Source of the DNA: Gemmatimonadota bacterium
Lineage (GTDB): Bacteria > Gemmatimonadota > Gemmatimonadetes > Gemmatimonadales > GWC2-71-9
Length of the DNA: 5,957 nucleotides
Assembly: GCA_003220905.1 (NCBI GenBank)
Contig: QHTS01000071.1
Span: forward strand, 1-5,957
Direction of reading: 5' to 3'
Shown here: positions 1 to 5,902 of the stretch, in pieces
Numbering within the stretch: position 1 is the first letter of the stretch
Layout: every line of letters starts with the position of its first letter
The notes under the pieces: model-generated
Seen by the model: only the letters and a program-made list of their open reading frames with translations
Database searches by the model: none
Told to the model about the DNA's origin: nothing
Made by a program: the position numbers and the translations under genes

Positions 1-273
1 TACGCCGATGGCGGAGTAGAGGAACCCGCGCCACCCCCCAAAGACGTAGCCGGCGGCGAACGACGTGATCTCGCCGGGGATGACGGCGATCACGACCTGT
101 ACGAACTGGACGGCGATGCACAGCAGCGCTCCGGTCGAGCCGCCAGCTCGCAGCAGCGCGACCAGGTGGTCCTTGCTCGAGATGCGGTGCAGCATTCCCG
201 TGTGCCAGAGGAACCCGCCGCCGATCACCAGCAGGGCGATCAGGCCGACGGGGGTGAGCCATTGCCGCTTCAT
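1..273 (-). CDS. TVP38/TMEM64 (VTT domain) family membrane protein, N-terminal part
   Basis: The first 91 codons of a membrane protein run leftwards off the window edge. The sequence starts MKRQWLTPVG, followed by a hydrophobic segment at about residues 8-24, a short polar stretch, and a second hydrophobic stretch at about 46-64. That leads into IPGE (65-68) and then GYVFGGWRGF (75-84). An IPGE-type loop followed by a glycine- and aromatic-rich segment is characteristic of the VTT/SNARE-associated (DedA-like, TVP38/TMEM64) superfamily. Those are integral inner-membrane proteins linked in other organisms to lipid scrambling and envelope homeostasis; the substrate here is unknown. The ATG at 271-273 has no clear Shine-Dalgarno, but a TAAGAT box lies just upstream, so translation may be leaderless. 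The gene is divergent from the prolyl oligopeptidase. The superfamily is fairly sure; the subfamily is less so because the C-terminal half is missing. Confidence 0.82.
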   Translation of the reverse strand, partial: MKRQWLTPVGLIALLVIGGGFLWHTGMLHRISSKDHLVALLRAGGSTGALLCIAVQFVQVVIAVIPGEITSFAAGYVFGGWRGFLYSAIGV

Positions 274-281
274 GGTGCGGA

Positions 282-287
282 ATCTTA
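282..287 (-). promoter_or_regulatory. Possible -10 box for the leftward VTT gene
   Basis: Read on the minus strand, TAAGAT matches the sigma70 -10 consensus TATAAT at four of six positions. It ends 8 bases before the ATG at 273, so initiation 6-8 bases downstream would start the RNA at or next to the start codon. No good -35 hexamer sits 16-18 bases upstream (GAGCGT at the 17-base spacing is poor). The assignment is tentative. Confidence 0.3.
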
Positions 288-318
288 GCCACCCGAATGC
301 TTCGACGCTCCGTCCCGT

Positions 319-347
319 TTGACACCGGTCGCATCCGCAGGTATGTC
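319..347 (+). promoter_or_regulatory. Sigma70-like promoter of the prolyl oligopeptidase gene
   Basis: A perfect TTGACA -35 hexamer at 319-324 is followed by a 17-base spacer and TATGTC at 342-347, which matches the -10 consensus in its first three positions. Transcription would start near 354, giving an untranslated leader of about 40 bases that carries the strong ribosome binding site at 384-390. The exact -35, the optimal spacing and the placement in a divergent intergenic gap support it; the weak 3' half of the -10 box is the main doubt. Confidence 0.55.
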
Positions 348-383
348 CCGAAGGGTGATTCGGCGGTCTTTGCTTCACGCTCC

Positions 384-390
384 AGGAGGT
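384..390 (+). promoter_or_regulatory. Shine-Dalgarno site fixing the peptidase start at 394
   Basis: AGGAGGT is a near-perfect complement of the 16S rRNA 3' end and lies 3 bases before the ATG at 394 (5 bases if counted from the first GGAG core). This decides the start against the in-frame TTG at 319, which would fall inside the predicted -35 box and would push the signal peptide 25 residues inward. Confidence 0.8.
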
Positions 391-393
391 CGT

Positions 394-2631
394 ATGGCGC
401 ATCAGTCTCGCGTGGCCCGATGGGTTTCGTCCACGGCGACCCTCGCCTTGCTCACGACACAGGCGGCCGTGGGGCAGGCGCCATCTCGGGCAGCAGTGGC
501 CGCTCCGCCAGTGGCGCCGATACGCGCCGTCACGGACGACTACTACGGAACCACCGTGGTCGACCCATACCGCTACATGGAAGACCTGCAGAACCCAGAA
601 GTTCAAGCATGGCTCAAGGCGCAGAACGATTACACTCGTGCCGCGCTGACCCGCATTCCCGGCCGCAACGACCTGCTCGCGCGGATCCGGCAACTGGACG
701 AAGCAGCGACCGCGAGGGTGTTTGACGTGCGCCGTCTCCCTGGCGGGCGCTACATGTACCAGAAGCGCCTGGCAACCGAGGACGTGGCGAAGCTCTATGT
801 GCGTGAGGGGCTCACCGGCGAGGAGAAGCTGCTCGTGGACCCCGTGACGCTCAGCGCACCCGGCAGTCCTGCCCATGTCATCAACTACTATGGGGTCTCG
901 TTCGACGGATCCTACGTCGCCTACGGCGCATCACCGGGCGGCTCTGAGGACGCCGTGATCCACGTTCTCGAGACTGCAACGGGACATGAGACCGGCGAAA
1001 CGATGGACCGGGGATGGTTCGGCAACCCATCGTGGCTACCGGACCACCGCTCCTTCTTCCACACCCGCATGCAGAAGATGGAACCGGGCATGCCGCCGAC
1101 GGAGCGCGAGTTGAAGAGCAAGGTCTACCTGCATGTGGTGGGGACAGACCCCGAGTCCGACCCGTTGGTGTTCGGCTATGAAGTCTCGCCGCGCGTGAAG
1201 ATCGAACCGGCGGACATCCCGTTTGTCGTGACCTACCCGGGTTCGCCCTATGCCTTCGGCGTCGTTGCGCACGGCGTGCAGAACGAGATCACCCTGTACA
1301 TCGCGCCGATCGACTCCGTGGGAAAGCCGGATACCCCGTGGCGGAAGGTGTGCGACGTGGAGGACGAGGTCGCCGATTTCACTCCTCGGGGCGACCAGAT
1401 CTATTTGCTGACGCACAAAGACGCGTCGCGATTCAAAGTCGTCCGCACCAGCCTGACCGATCCCGATCCGGCCCACGCGGAGGTCATCGTGCCGCCGGGC
1501 GACGCCGTGATTCAGGGGATCAGTCTCGCGCGGGATGCCCTCTACGTGCAGGTCCTCGACGGGGGCGTCGGCCGGCTGCTCCGGGTTCCTTTCGCGGGCC
1601 CGGGGGTCGGCACACCGGAGCGGGTGGCGCTGCCGTTCGACGGCGCGGTGTGGGTGGCGGCCGCCGATCGTCGATTGTCCGGCATCTTCCTGGGTCTCAC
1701 GTCATGGACCAGGGCAGCCAGAATCCTCGTGTACGACGTGGCGAGCCACCGGGTGAGCGATACGGGGCTGCAGCCCCGCGGGCCGTTCGACGATCCGCGG
1801 GATATGGAGTTCGAGGAGGTGAAGGCCAAGAGTTACGACGGAACGCTGGTGCCGCTCTCCATCGTGCATCGGCGCGGTCTCGCGCTCGACGGATCACACC
1901 CCACCCTGCTGTACGGGTACGGCGCCTACGGGATCACGCTCGATCCGTTTTTCGACCCCAAGTGGCTGGCCTGGATCGAGCAGGGCGGTGTGTACGCGGT
2001 GGCACACGTCCGCGGCGGCGGCGAGTACGGGGAGGACTGGCACCTGGCCGGCAAGCTGTTGACCAAGCCGAATACCTGGCGGGACTTCATTGCGTGCGCC
2101 GAGTATCTGATCGAGCACAAGTACACGGCGGCGGCGCGGCTCGCGGGGGACGGTGGCAGCGCCGGCGGCATCACGATCGGACGCGGCATCACGGACCGGC
2201 CAGACCTGTTTGCCGCCGCGCTCGACGAGGTCGGCATGTCGGATGCCGTTCGGGTGGAGCTGTCTCCCAACGGGCCACCCAACATTCCGGAGTTCGGCAG
2301 CACCAAGACGGCGGACGGATTCAAGGGTCTGTACGAAATGAGCGCGTACCATCACGTGACCGATGGCACCGCCTACCCGGCGGTCTTGCTCACGACCGGT
2401 ATCAACGATCCCCGCGTTACGCCGTGGCAGCCCGCGAAGCTGGCGGCGCGTCTGCAGGCCGCGACCTCCAGCGGCAAGCCGATACTGCTGCGGGTGGACT
2501 ATGAGGCGGGGCACGGCATCGGGTCCACCAAGAGCCAGCGGCAGGAGCTGCTCGCCGATCAGTGGAGCTTCCTCCTGTGGCAGTTCGGTGCGGCGGGATT
2601 CCAGCCGCGGGGCTCACCGGCGGTCCCATGA
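394..2631 (+). CDS. Secreted prolyl oligopeptidase, serine peptidase family S9A
   Basis: This 745-residue protein hydrolyses peptide bonds on the C-terminal side of proline in short peptides, as known for family S9A. Residues 1-27 look like a Sec signal peptide: Arg6 and Arg9, a hydrophobic core, then Ala-Val-Gly before Gln28, so it is probably periplasmic or secreted. The S9A N-terminal segment lies at about 48-86 (DPYRYMEDLQNPEVQAWL). A region of beta-propeller type follows at about 80-450, then an alpha/beta-hydrolase domain with GYGAYG near 507 and HVRGGGEYGEDW at 538-549. The triad is visible: Ser589 in GGSAGG, Asp672 in NDPRV and His707 in AGHG, with spacings of 83 and 35 close to those of porcine prolyl oligopeptidase (87 and 39). 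Length is typical of exported bacterial members. It is transcribed alone from its own promoter, and its last 18 bases overlap the converging methyltransferase gene. No terminator is evident. The family is essentially certain; natural substrates cannot be read from sequence. Confidence 0.96.
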   Translation: MAHQSRVARWVSSTATLALLTTQAAVGQAPSRAAVAAPPVAPIRAVTDDYYGTTVVDPYRYMEDLQNPEVQAWLKAQNDYTRAALTRIPGRNDLLARIRQLDEAATARVFDVRRLPGGRYMYQKRLATEDVAKLYVREGLTGEEKLLVDPVTLSAPGSPAHVINYYGVSFDGSYVAYGASPGGSEDAVIHVLETATGHETGETMDRGWFGNPSWLPDHRSFFHTRMQKMEPGMPPTERELKSKVYLHVVGTDPESDPLVFGYEVSPRVKIEPADIPFVVTYPGSPYAFGVVAHGVQNEITLYIAPIDSVGKPDTPWRKVCDVEDEVADFTPRGDQIYLLTHKDASRFKVVRTSLTDPDPAHAEVIVPPGDAVIQGISLARDALYVQVLDGGVGRLLRVPFAGPGVGTPERVALPFDGAVWVAAADRRLSGIFLGLTSWTRAARILVYDVASHRVSDTGLQPRGPFDDPRDMEFEEVKAKSYDGTLVPLSIVHRRGLALDGSHPTLLYGYGAYGITLDPFFDPKWLAWIEQGGVYAVAHVRGGGEYGEDWHLAGKLLTKPNTWRDFIACAEYLIEHKYTAAARLAGDGGSAGGITIGRGITDRPDLFAAALDEVGMSDAVRVELSPNGPPNIPEFGSTKTADGFKGLYEMSAYHHVTDGTAYPAVLLTTGINDPRVTPWQPAKLAARLQAATSSGKPILLRVDYEAGHGIGSTKSQRQELLADQWSFLLWQFGAAGFQPRGSPAVP

Positions 2632-3144
2632 CCCCCCGAGCATCATTAGCGCTCCTTCGTGCTCGAGCAGCCAGCGCTTGCGATCCAGGCCCCCGCCGAA
2701 CCCGGTGAGCGCTCCGTTCGCCCCGACGACGCGATGGCAGGGGACGATGATGGGGATCGGGTTCTTCCCGTTGGCGGCGCCCACGGCGCGCGTCGCGCGC
2801 ACGTCGCCCAAGCGGCGCGCCAGCTCGCCATAGCTCAGGGTCGTCCCGTACGGGATGGCGCGCAGGGCATCCCACACGCGCCGTTGAAACGCCGTGCCGG
2901 GCGGGTCCAGTGGGATGTCGAACGTCGTGCGCGTCCTGGCGAAGTACTCCGCCAGCTCCTGTCGCGTCCGAGCCAGCAATTCGCCCGCGGGGCCGCGACC
3001 GTCGTCCTCCACCCATCCCGCCCGCTCCATCGGGGGCGGCCCATGGCGGGAGGTGCTGAAGTAGACCCCCGTGAGGGCGGCGCCCGAGGCTGCGAGCACG
3101 AGCTCGCCGACGGGGCTAGGGACGCGGGTGAACGTCGCGGGCAT
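2614..3144 (-). CDS. ogt: Methylated-DNA--[protein]-cysteine S-methyltransferase (MGMT/Ogt type)
   Basis: This 176-residue suicide repair protein moves the methyl group from O6-methylguanine (and O4-methylthymine) in DNA to its own cysteine. The acceptor is Cys136 in the signature IVPCHRVVG. Before it comes the winged-helix DNA-binding part at about 84-125: FQRRVW, then IPYGTTLSYGELARRLG with the conserved Tyr105, then ATRAVGAANGKNP. Arg119 fits the arginine finger that flips the damaged base. The C-terminal FGGGLDRKRWLLEHEG (149-164) is also typical. Residues 1-80 are the usual variable N-terminal domain; no Ada-type regulatory cysteine domain is present, so it is an Ogt-like stand-alone enzyme. 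It begins 3 bases after the stop of the acetyltransferase gene, without a well-spaced Shine-Dalgarno, which suggests translational coupling as the last gene of an operon. Its stop lies 18 bases inside the converging peptidase gene. The function is secure; the symbol is by family. Confidence 0.95.
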   Translation of the reverse strand: MPATFTRVPSPVGELVLAASGAALTGVYFSTSRHGPPPMERAGWVEDDGRGPAGELLARTRQELAEYFARTRTTFDIPLDPPGTAFQRRVWDALRAIPYGTTLSYGELARRLGDVRATRAVGAANGKNPIPIIVPCHRVVGANGALTGFGGGLDRKRWLLEHEGALMMLGGSWDRR

Positions 3145-3147
3145 GCC

Positions 3148-4260
3148 TCAGAAACTGAGCCACCACTCGCCGTCCAGGTGCGACAGCAAGGCGTCGCCCT
3201 GCTCGATCGCGCGCAGGATTTCGGGTCGCCGTGAGTGCAACAGCGTCCACTGGTGGAGCCAGCGGAGGATGGCCCAGTTCGCGCCTCCCAGCGCGTCGAC
3301 GAGCCACGGCTCTACCCGGCCCGCGAGCGACCACGCCCCCTGGCGCCACGCGTCCCACAGCAGAAAGCGCAGCACCACTCTCTCGGCGGATCGCCGTGCG
3401 GCCACCTGGATCACCTCGCTGGTCCCGCTCGCGTGCAGGCAATACACAAACCACCCCACGACCTGTCCCGTCGGGCCGCGAACGAGCATTTGCCGGAGCG
3501 CGCCGCAGATCGCCTTCTCCGCGAGTTGGGCGAACAGCCACTCGAGCGACCCTGCGTCGTACACCGGGCGCAGCGCGTGGCCCCCGACGACGTCCTCGAG
3601 GTGCGCAACCATGGTCGGGGCGTCCAGGGGCTCGAGCGTGCCCGGCGGCGGTGCCAGTCGGGTGGGGCCAGGCAGGCGGACCGCGATCGCGTCGGCGGCG
3701 GCGAGGAGCGGCCGGGCGGCGAGCACCACACCGCGCCCGAACGCGCCGCGGGCGAGTCGCCGGACCGCATAGCCGCAGGGCCGGAGCGGACGGGTCCAGC
3801 GCAGCCCGTAGATGGGGGAGCACTCGCCGCCGAGACTCTCCCACAGCCGCCGCGCGGCATCGTTGGCGTCGTCCGTGATGCTCAGCTCCTGGGGTCCGGA
3901 GAGGACCTGCCTCAGCAACCGGCGCCCGACCTGCCCACCGTACCGCGGGGCGACCACGAGCTGAGTCGTTACGGCCACGCGGATCCCCTCGCCCCGGAAC
4001 ATCATGCGACGCGGCACGACGCCGACGAACCCGCCTACCCGCCCCGCCTCGTCCTCGTACACGAGCGAAGGGAGGTCGGGATCGATCCAGGGATTGTGGA
4101 AGAAGATCCGCTCAAAGTAGGCCGCCATGGAGTCCCCAGCGCGTTCGCTGTCGAGGAAGGCCTCTTGAGTGAGCGCCACAAGCTGGGGGATGTCGCCGCG
4201 CTCCAGGGTGCGAATCCGCCCGCGCCCGGCGTCAGGCGGGGTCACGGAGGAGGGCTGCAC
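3148..4260 (-). CDS. GNAT-like N-acetyltransferase with a second, C-terminal GNAT-like half
   Basis: This predicted 370-residue protein opens with a GNAT domain. The segment IRTLERGDIPQLVAL (16-30) is a typical first strand and helix. Residues 94-120 (VAVTTQLVVAPRYGGQVGRR within it) correspond to acetyl-CoA binding motif A, although RYGGQVG is a degenerate form of Q/R-x-x-G-x-G/A. A helix like DDANDAARRLWESLGG (130-145) follows. After a linker at about 155-215, residues 216-370 again show GNAT-like order (GQVVGWFVYCL at 265-275, then a long helix), and the protein ends DGEWWLSF. The substrate cannot be told. The frame stays open up to 4497, but that stretch lies inside the DinB-like gene and is Ser/Pro/Arg-rich shadow. 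I chose the GTG at 4258-4260, one base after that gene's stop, with GGAAGA (4270-4275) 9 bases before it. A GTG at 4245 is possible but has no Shine-Dalgarno. The next gene starts 3 bases after this one ends. Confidence 0.8.
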   Translation of the reverse strand: MQPSSVTPPDAGRGRIRTLERGDIPQLVALTQEAFLDSERAGDSMAAYFERIFFHNPWIDPDLPSLVYEDEAGRVGGFVGVVPRRMMFRGEGIRVAVTTQLVVAPRYGGQVGRRLLRQVLSGPQELSITDDANDAARRLWESLGGECSPIYGLRWTRPLRPCGYAVRRLARGAFGRGVVLAARPLLAAADAIAVRLPGPTRLAPPPGTLEPLDAPTMVAHLEDVVGGHALRPVYDAGSLEWLFAQLAEKAICGALRQMLVRGPTGQVVGWFVYCLHASGTSEVIQVAARRSAERVVLRFLLWDAWRQGAWSLAGRVEPWLVDALGGANWAILRWLHQWTLLHSRRPEILRAIEQGDALLSHLDGEWWLSF

Positions 4261-4261
4261 G

Positions 4262-4771
4262 CTAGACGGTCTTCCAGGCGCCGAGCAAGCGTCTGAGCAA
4301 CACGAGCTGTCCCAGGTGGTAGGAGTTGTGGTCGGCGAGGACGAGCGCCTCGCGCAGCACCGTTTGTCCGGTGCCGTGCGGGATGCGGGCGAAGAGGTCC
4401 GTGCCGGGGTCGCGCACGAGTCGCTGCATGGCCCGGAGATCGCGGTCCACCTGGGCGACGCTCTGGTCCCACGCGGTGGGGGCCGGTGGTGTGTCACTCA
4501 CGGGCCAGTAGCCCGCCGGCCACTCCGGGGAGACGTGTTTCGCACTCTTCGTGAACTCGACGATATCCCACTGTGAGATGCGGATGTGCTCGAGGAGACG
4601 CCATGGGGTGAAGGGTTGCCCCGCGGGCTTCGCGCCCCGGAGCTCGGGCGGCCAGTCGGCCATCGCGTCCTCGAACGTGACGTGGGCGTGACCACCCTCG
4701 AGCAGCTCGATGAGATGGTCCCGGAGCGAGCGGTGGGGATCGGAGCGACGAGGTTTGCGCTTGACCGCCAT
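4262..4771 (-). CDS. DinB/YfiT-superfamily putative metalloprotein
   Basis: This 169-residue, mostly helical protein has the histidine layout of the DinB-like four-helix-bundle superfamily: His62 in LLEHIRISQWDI and the pair His148/His152 in ADHNSYHLGQLV. In that superfamily three histidines bind a divalent metal, and some members act as thiol-dependent S-transferases or hydrolases. Bacillus DinB is DNA-damage inducible, but its reaction is unknown, so no reaction is assigned here. The protein is cytosolic, with a basic N-terminus (MAVKRKPRR) and no signal or membrane segment; length is normal for the family. The ATG at 4771 follows the GGDEF gene's stop by 13 bases. On the coding strand this gap ends in a run of seven C and holds no Shine-Dalgarno, so coupling to the upstream gene is likely. 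It stops 2 bases before the acetyltransferase GTG. All three histidines are intact. I am confident of the superfamily, not of the activity. Confidence 0.88.
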   Translation of the reverse strand: MAVKRKPRRSDPHRSLRDHLIELLEGGHAHVTFEDAMADWPPELRGAKPAGQPFTPWRLLEHIRISQWDIVEFTKSAKHVSPEWPAGYWPVSDTPPAPTAWDQSVAQVDRDLRAMQRLVRDPGTDLFARIPHGTGQTVLREALVLADHNSYHLGQLVLLRRLLGAWKTV

Positions 4772-4784
4772 AGGGGGGGCCCGG

Positions 4785-5855
4785 TCAGCCGGCGTCGTGC
4801 TTGCGCCGCTTGTCCCGGTACAGCGCGCGGTCGGCCCGGTCGAGCAGGCCGGCCACGGAGCCCAGGGTGCTCGCCTTGTGCGTCGCGAAGCCGAGGCTGA
4901 TCGAGAGCTGATAGGGTCGCGCCGCGCGGCGGTTGAAGTCGCGCACCTGTCGCTTCAGCCGCTCGGCGAGCACCTCGGCGCTTTCGGGCCCCGCGTGGCG
5001 CACCAGCACCGCGTATTCGTCGCCGCCGATCCGGGCCACCAGGTCCGAGTCGCGGAACGTCTGCCGCAGAAGGGCGGCGGTGTCGCGCAGCGCGCGATCG
5101 CCCACCGCATGGCCGGCGGTGTCGTTCACGCCCTTCAGGTCGTCCAGGTCGGCGAATGCCACGAGCAGCGTTTCATTGCCGCGGCGGGCGAGACGGAGAT
5201 CCCGGGTCGCGAGCGTCAGGAAGCCCCGCCGGTTGTACAAGCCCGTCAAATCGTCGACGAGGGCGAGGTCCAAAAGCGCGGCGTGGAGCCGGTTCCGCTC
5301 GATCGCGAGCCGGAGGGCGTGCGCGAGGACCGGACCGTCGACGTCACTCTTCACGAGGAAGTCCTGCGCCCCGGCGCGCACGGCTTCGAGGCCGTTGCGC
5401 TCGTCCTCGGCGTCCGAGAGAAAGAGGAACGGTACCGCAGGCGCCAACGCACGGAGCTCCGTGAAGGTCGTGAAGCCGCGCCGGGCGGAGAGCGACATGG
5501 CGAGGAGCACGACGTCGATGCCGCCCCGCGCCAGCCGGCCGACCGACTCCTGCGGTGCCGTGGCTGCGACGCCGAATCGGTCGGGATCGGCGCCGGCCAG
5601 GAGGTCTCGCACGCGCCGTGCTTCCTCCTCCTGATCGCTCACCACCAGCACGACGAGCCTGTCGCCGGGCGCCTCCACCTGGCGCCGGCCGGTGGGGTGG
5701 CGCCGATCGATGGCCCGGCGTCGCTCGGCCTGGTCGCGCCGCTCCTCGTCGAGCGAGATGACTTCCACACGGCGCGCGCCCAGGCGACGCTCGCTGTCAC
5801 TACGACGGGGCGGCAGGAGCCGCCGGTCGACCCTATGGTGCTCGCGTGCGACCAT
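4785..5855 (-). CDS. Diguanylate cyclase: degenerate receiver domain plus GGDEF domain
   Basis: This is a predicted cytosolic protein of 356 residues. Residues 1-60 are an Arg-Arg-rich leader. Residues 66-190 form a CheY-like receiver: VVLVVSDQ is strand 1, Ser147 and Lys169 (DFLVKSD) sit at the conserved switch positions, but the phospho-acceptor position in DVVLLAMSL is Ala119 instead of Asp. Residues 195-350 are a GGDEF domain, which condenses two GTP into c-di-GMP. It shows DDLTGLYNRRGF (201-212), the metal ligand Asp236 with LDDLKGVND, and the active-site signature GGDEY (277-281). An RDSD product-inhibition site (268-271) lies five residues upstream. Catalysis and feedback inhibition therefore look intact while phosphorylation control does not. 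I chose the ATG at 5855 because AAAGG (5862-5866) lies 6 bases before it; an in-frame ATG at 5879 would add 8 residues but has no Shine-Dalgarno. It is the first of four closely packed genes, followed after 13 bases by the DinB-like gene. Confidence 0.93.
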   Translation of the reverse strand: MVAREHHRVDRRLLPPRRSDSERRLGARRVEVISLDEERRDQAERRRAIDRRHPTGRRQVEAPGDRLVVLVVSDQEEEARRVRDLLAGADPDRFGVAATAPQESVGRLARGGIDVVLLAMSLSARRGFTTFTELRALAPAVPFLFLSDAEDERNGLEAVRAGAQDFLVKSDVDGPVLAHALRLAIERNRLHAALLDLALVDDLTGLYNRRGFLTLATRDLRLARRGNETLLVAFADLDDLKGVNDTAGHAVGDRALRDTAALLRQTFRDSDLVARIGGDEYAVLVRHAGPESAEVLAERLKRQVRDFNRRAARPYQLSISLGFATHKASTLGSVAGLLDRADRALYRDKRRKHDAG

Positions 5856-5861
5856 GCCGTG

Positions 5862-5866
5862 CCTTT
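5862..5866 (-). promoter_or_regulatory. Shine-Dalgarno site favouring the GGDEF start at 5855
   Basis: On the minus strand AAAGG lies 6 bases before the ATG at 5855. The alternative ATG at 5879 is preceded by a pyrimidine-rich CCCCCCATCTTCC with no Shine-Dalgarno match. The motif is moderate rather than strong. Confidence 0.5.
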
Positions 5867-5886
5867 GTGGCCGGTGCATGGAAGAT

Positions 5887-5902
5887 GGGGGGCGAGCCCC
5901 CC
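5887..5902 (-). repeat. Perfect G6/C6 inverted repeat (hairpin) in the operon leader
   Basis: Six G and six C flank the four bases CGAG (CTCG on the minus strand), giving a very stable 6-bp stem. It lies 31 bases before the chosen GGDEF start. No T-run follows on either strand, so it is not a standard intrinsic terminator. It could be a 5'-leader hairpin of the operon, a REP-like intergenic palindrome, or the transcript end of a gene beyond the window. The flanking 5903-5957 holds nothing else I can name. Confidence 0.5.

Noticed and set aside
1338..2504. A 388-codon plus-strand frame inside the peptidase gene.
   Set aside because: It is an arginine- and glycine-rich shadow frame with no domain; the overlapping frame carries the S9A catalytic domain with the complete triad.
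1894..2514. A 206-codon minus-strand frame antisense to the peptidase catalytic domain.
   Set aside because: It has no family features or plausible ribosome binding site and is fully covered by a secure gene on the other strand.
2621..2633. GGTC/GACC inverted repeat near the convergent gene ends, considered as a terminator.
   Set aside because: The stem is only 4 bp with no following T-run on either strand, and it lies within coding sequence.
3235..4296. A 353-codon open frame on the plus strand, antisense to the acetyltransferase gene.
   Set aside because: It has no recognisable domain and is Arg/Pro/Glu-rich as expected from the complement of GC-rich coding DNA. The minus strand here encodes a recognisable GNAT-like protein with proper operon spacing.
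4261..4497. N-terminal extension of the acetyltransferase frame by 79 codons.
   Set aside because: The added residues are Ser/Pro/Thr/Arg-rich shadow of the DinB-like gene. The GNAT domain begins after the GTG at 4260, which has a GGAAGA site at reasonable spacing.
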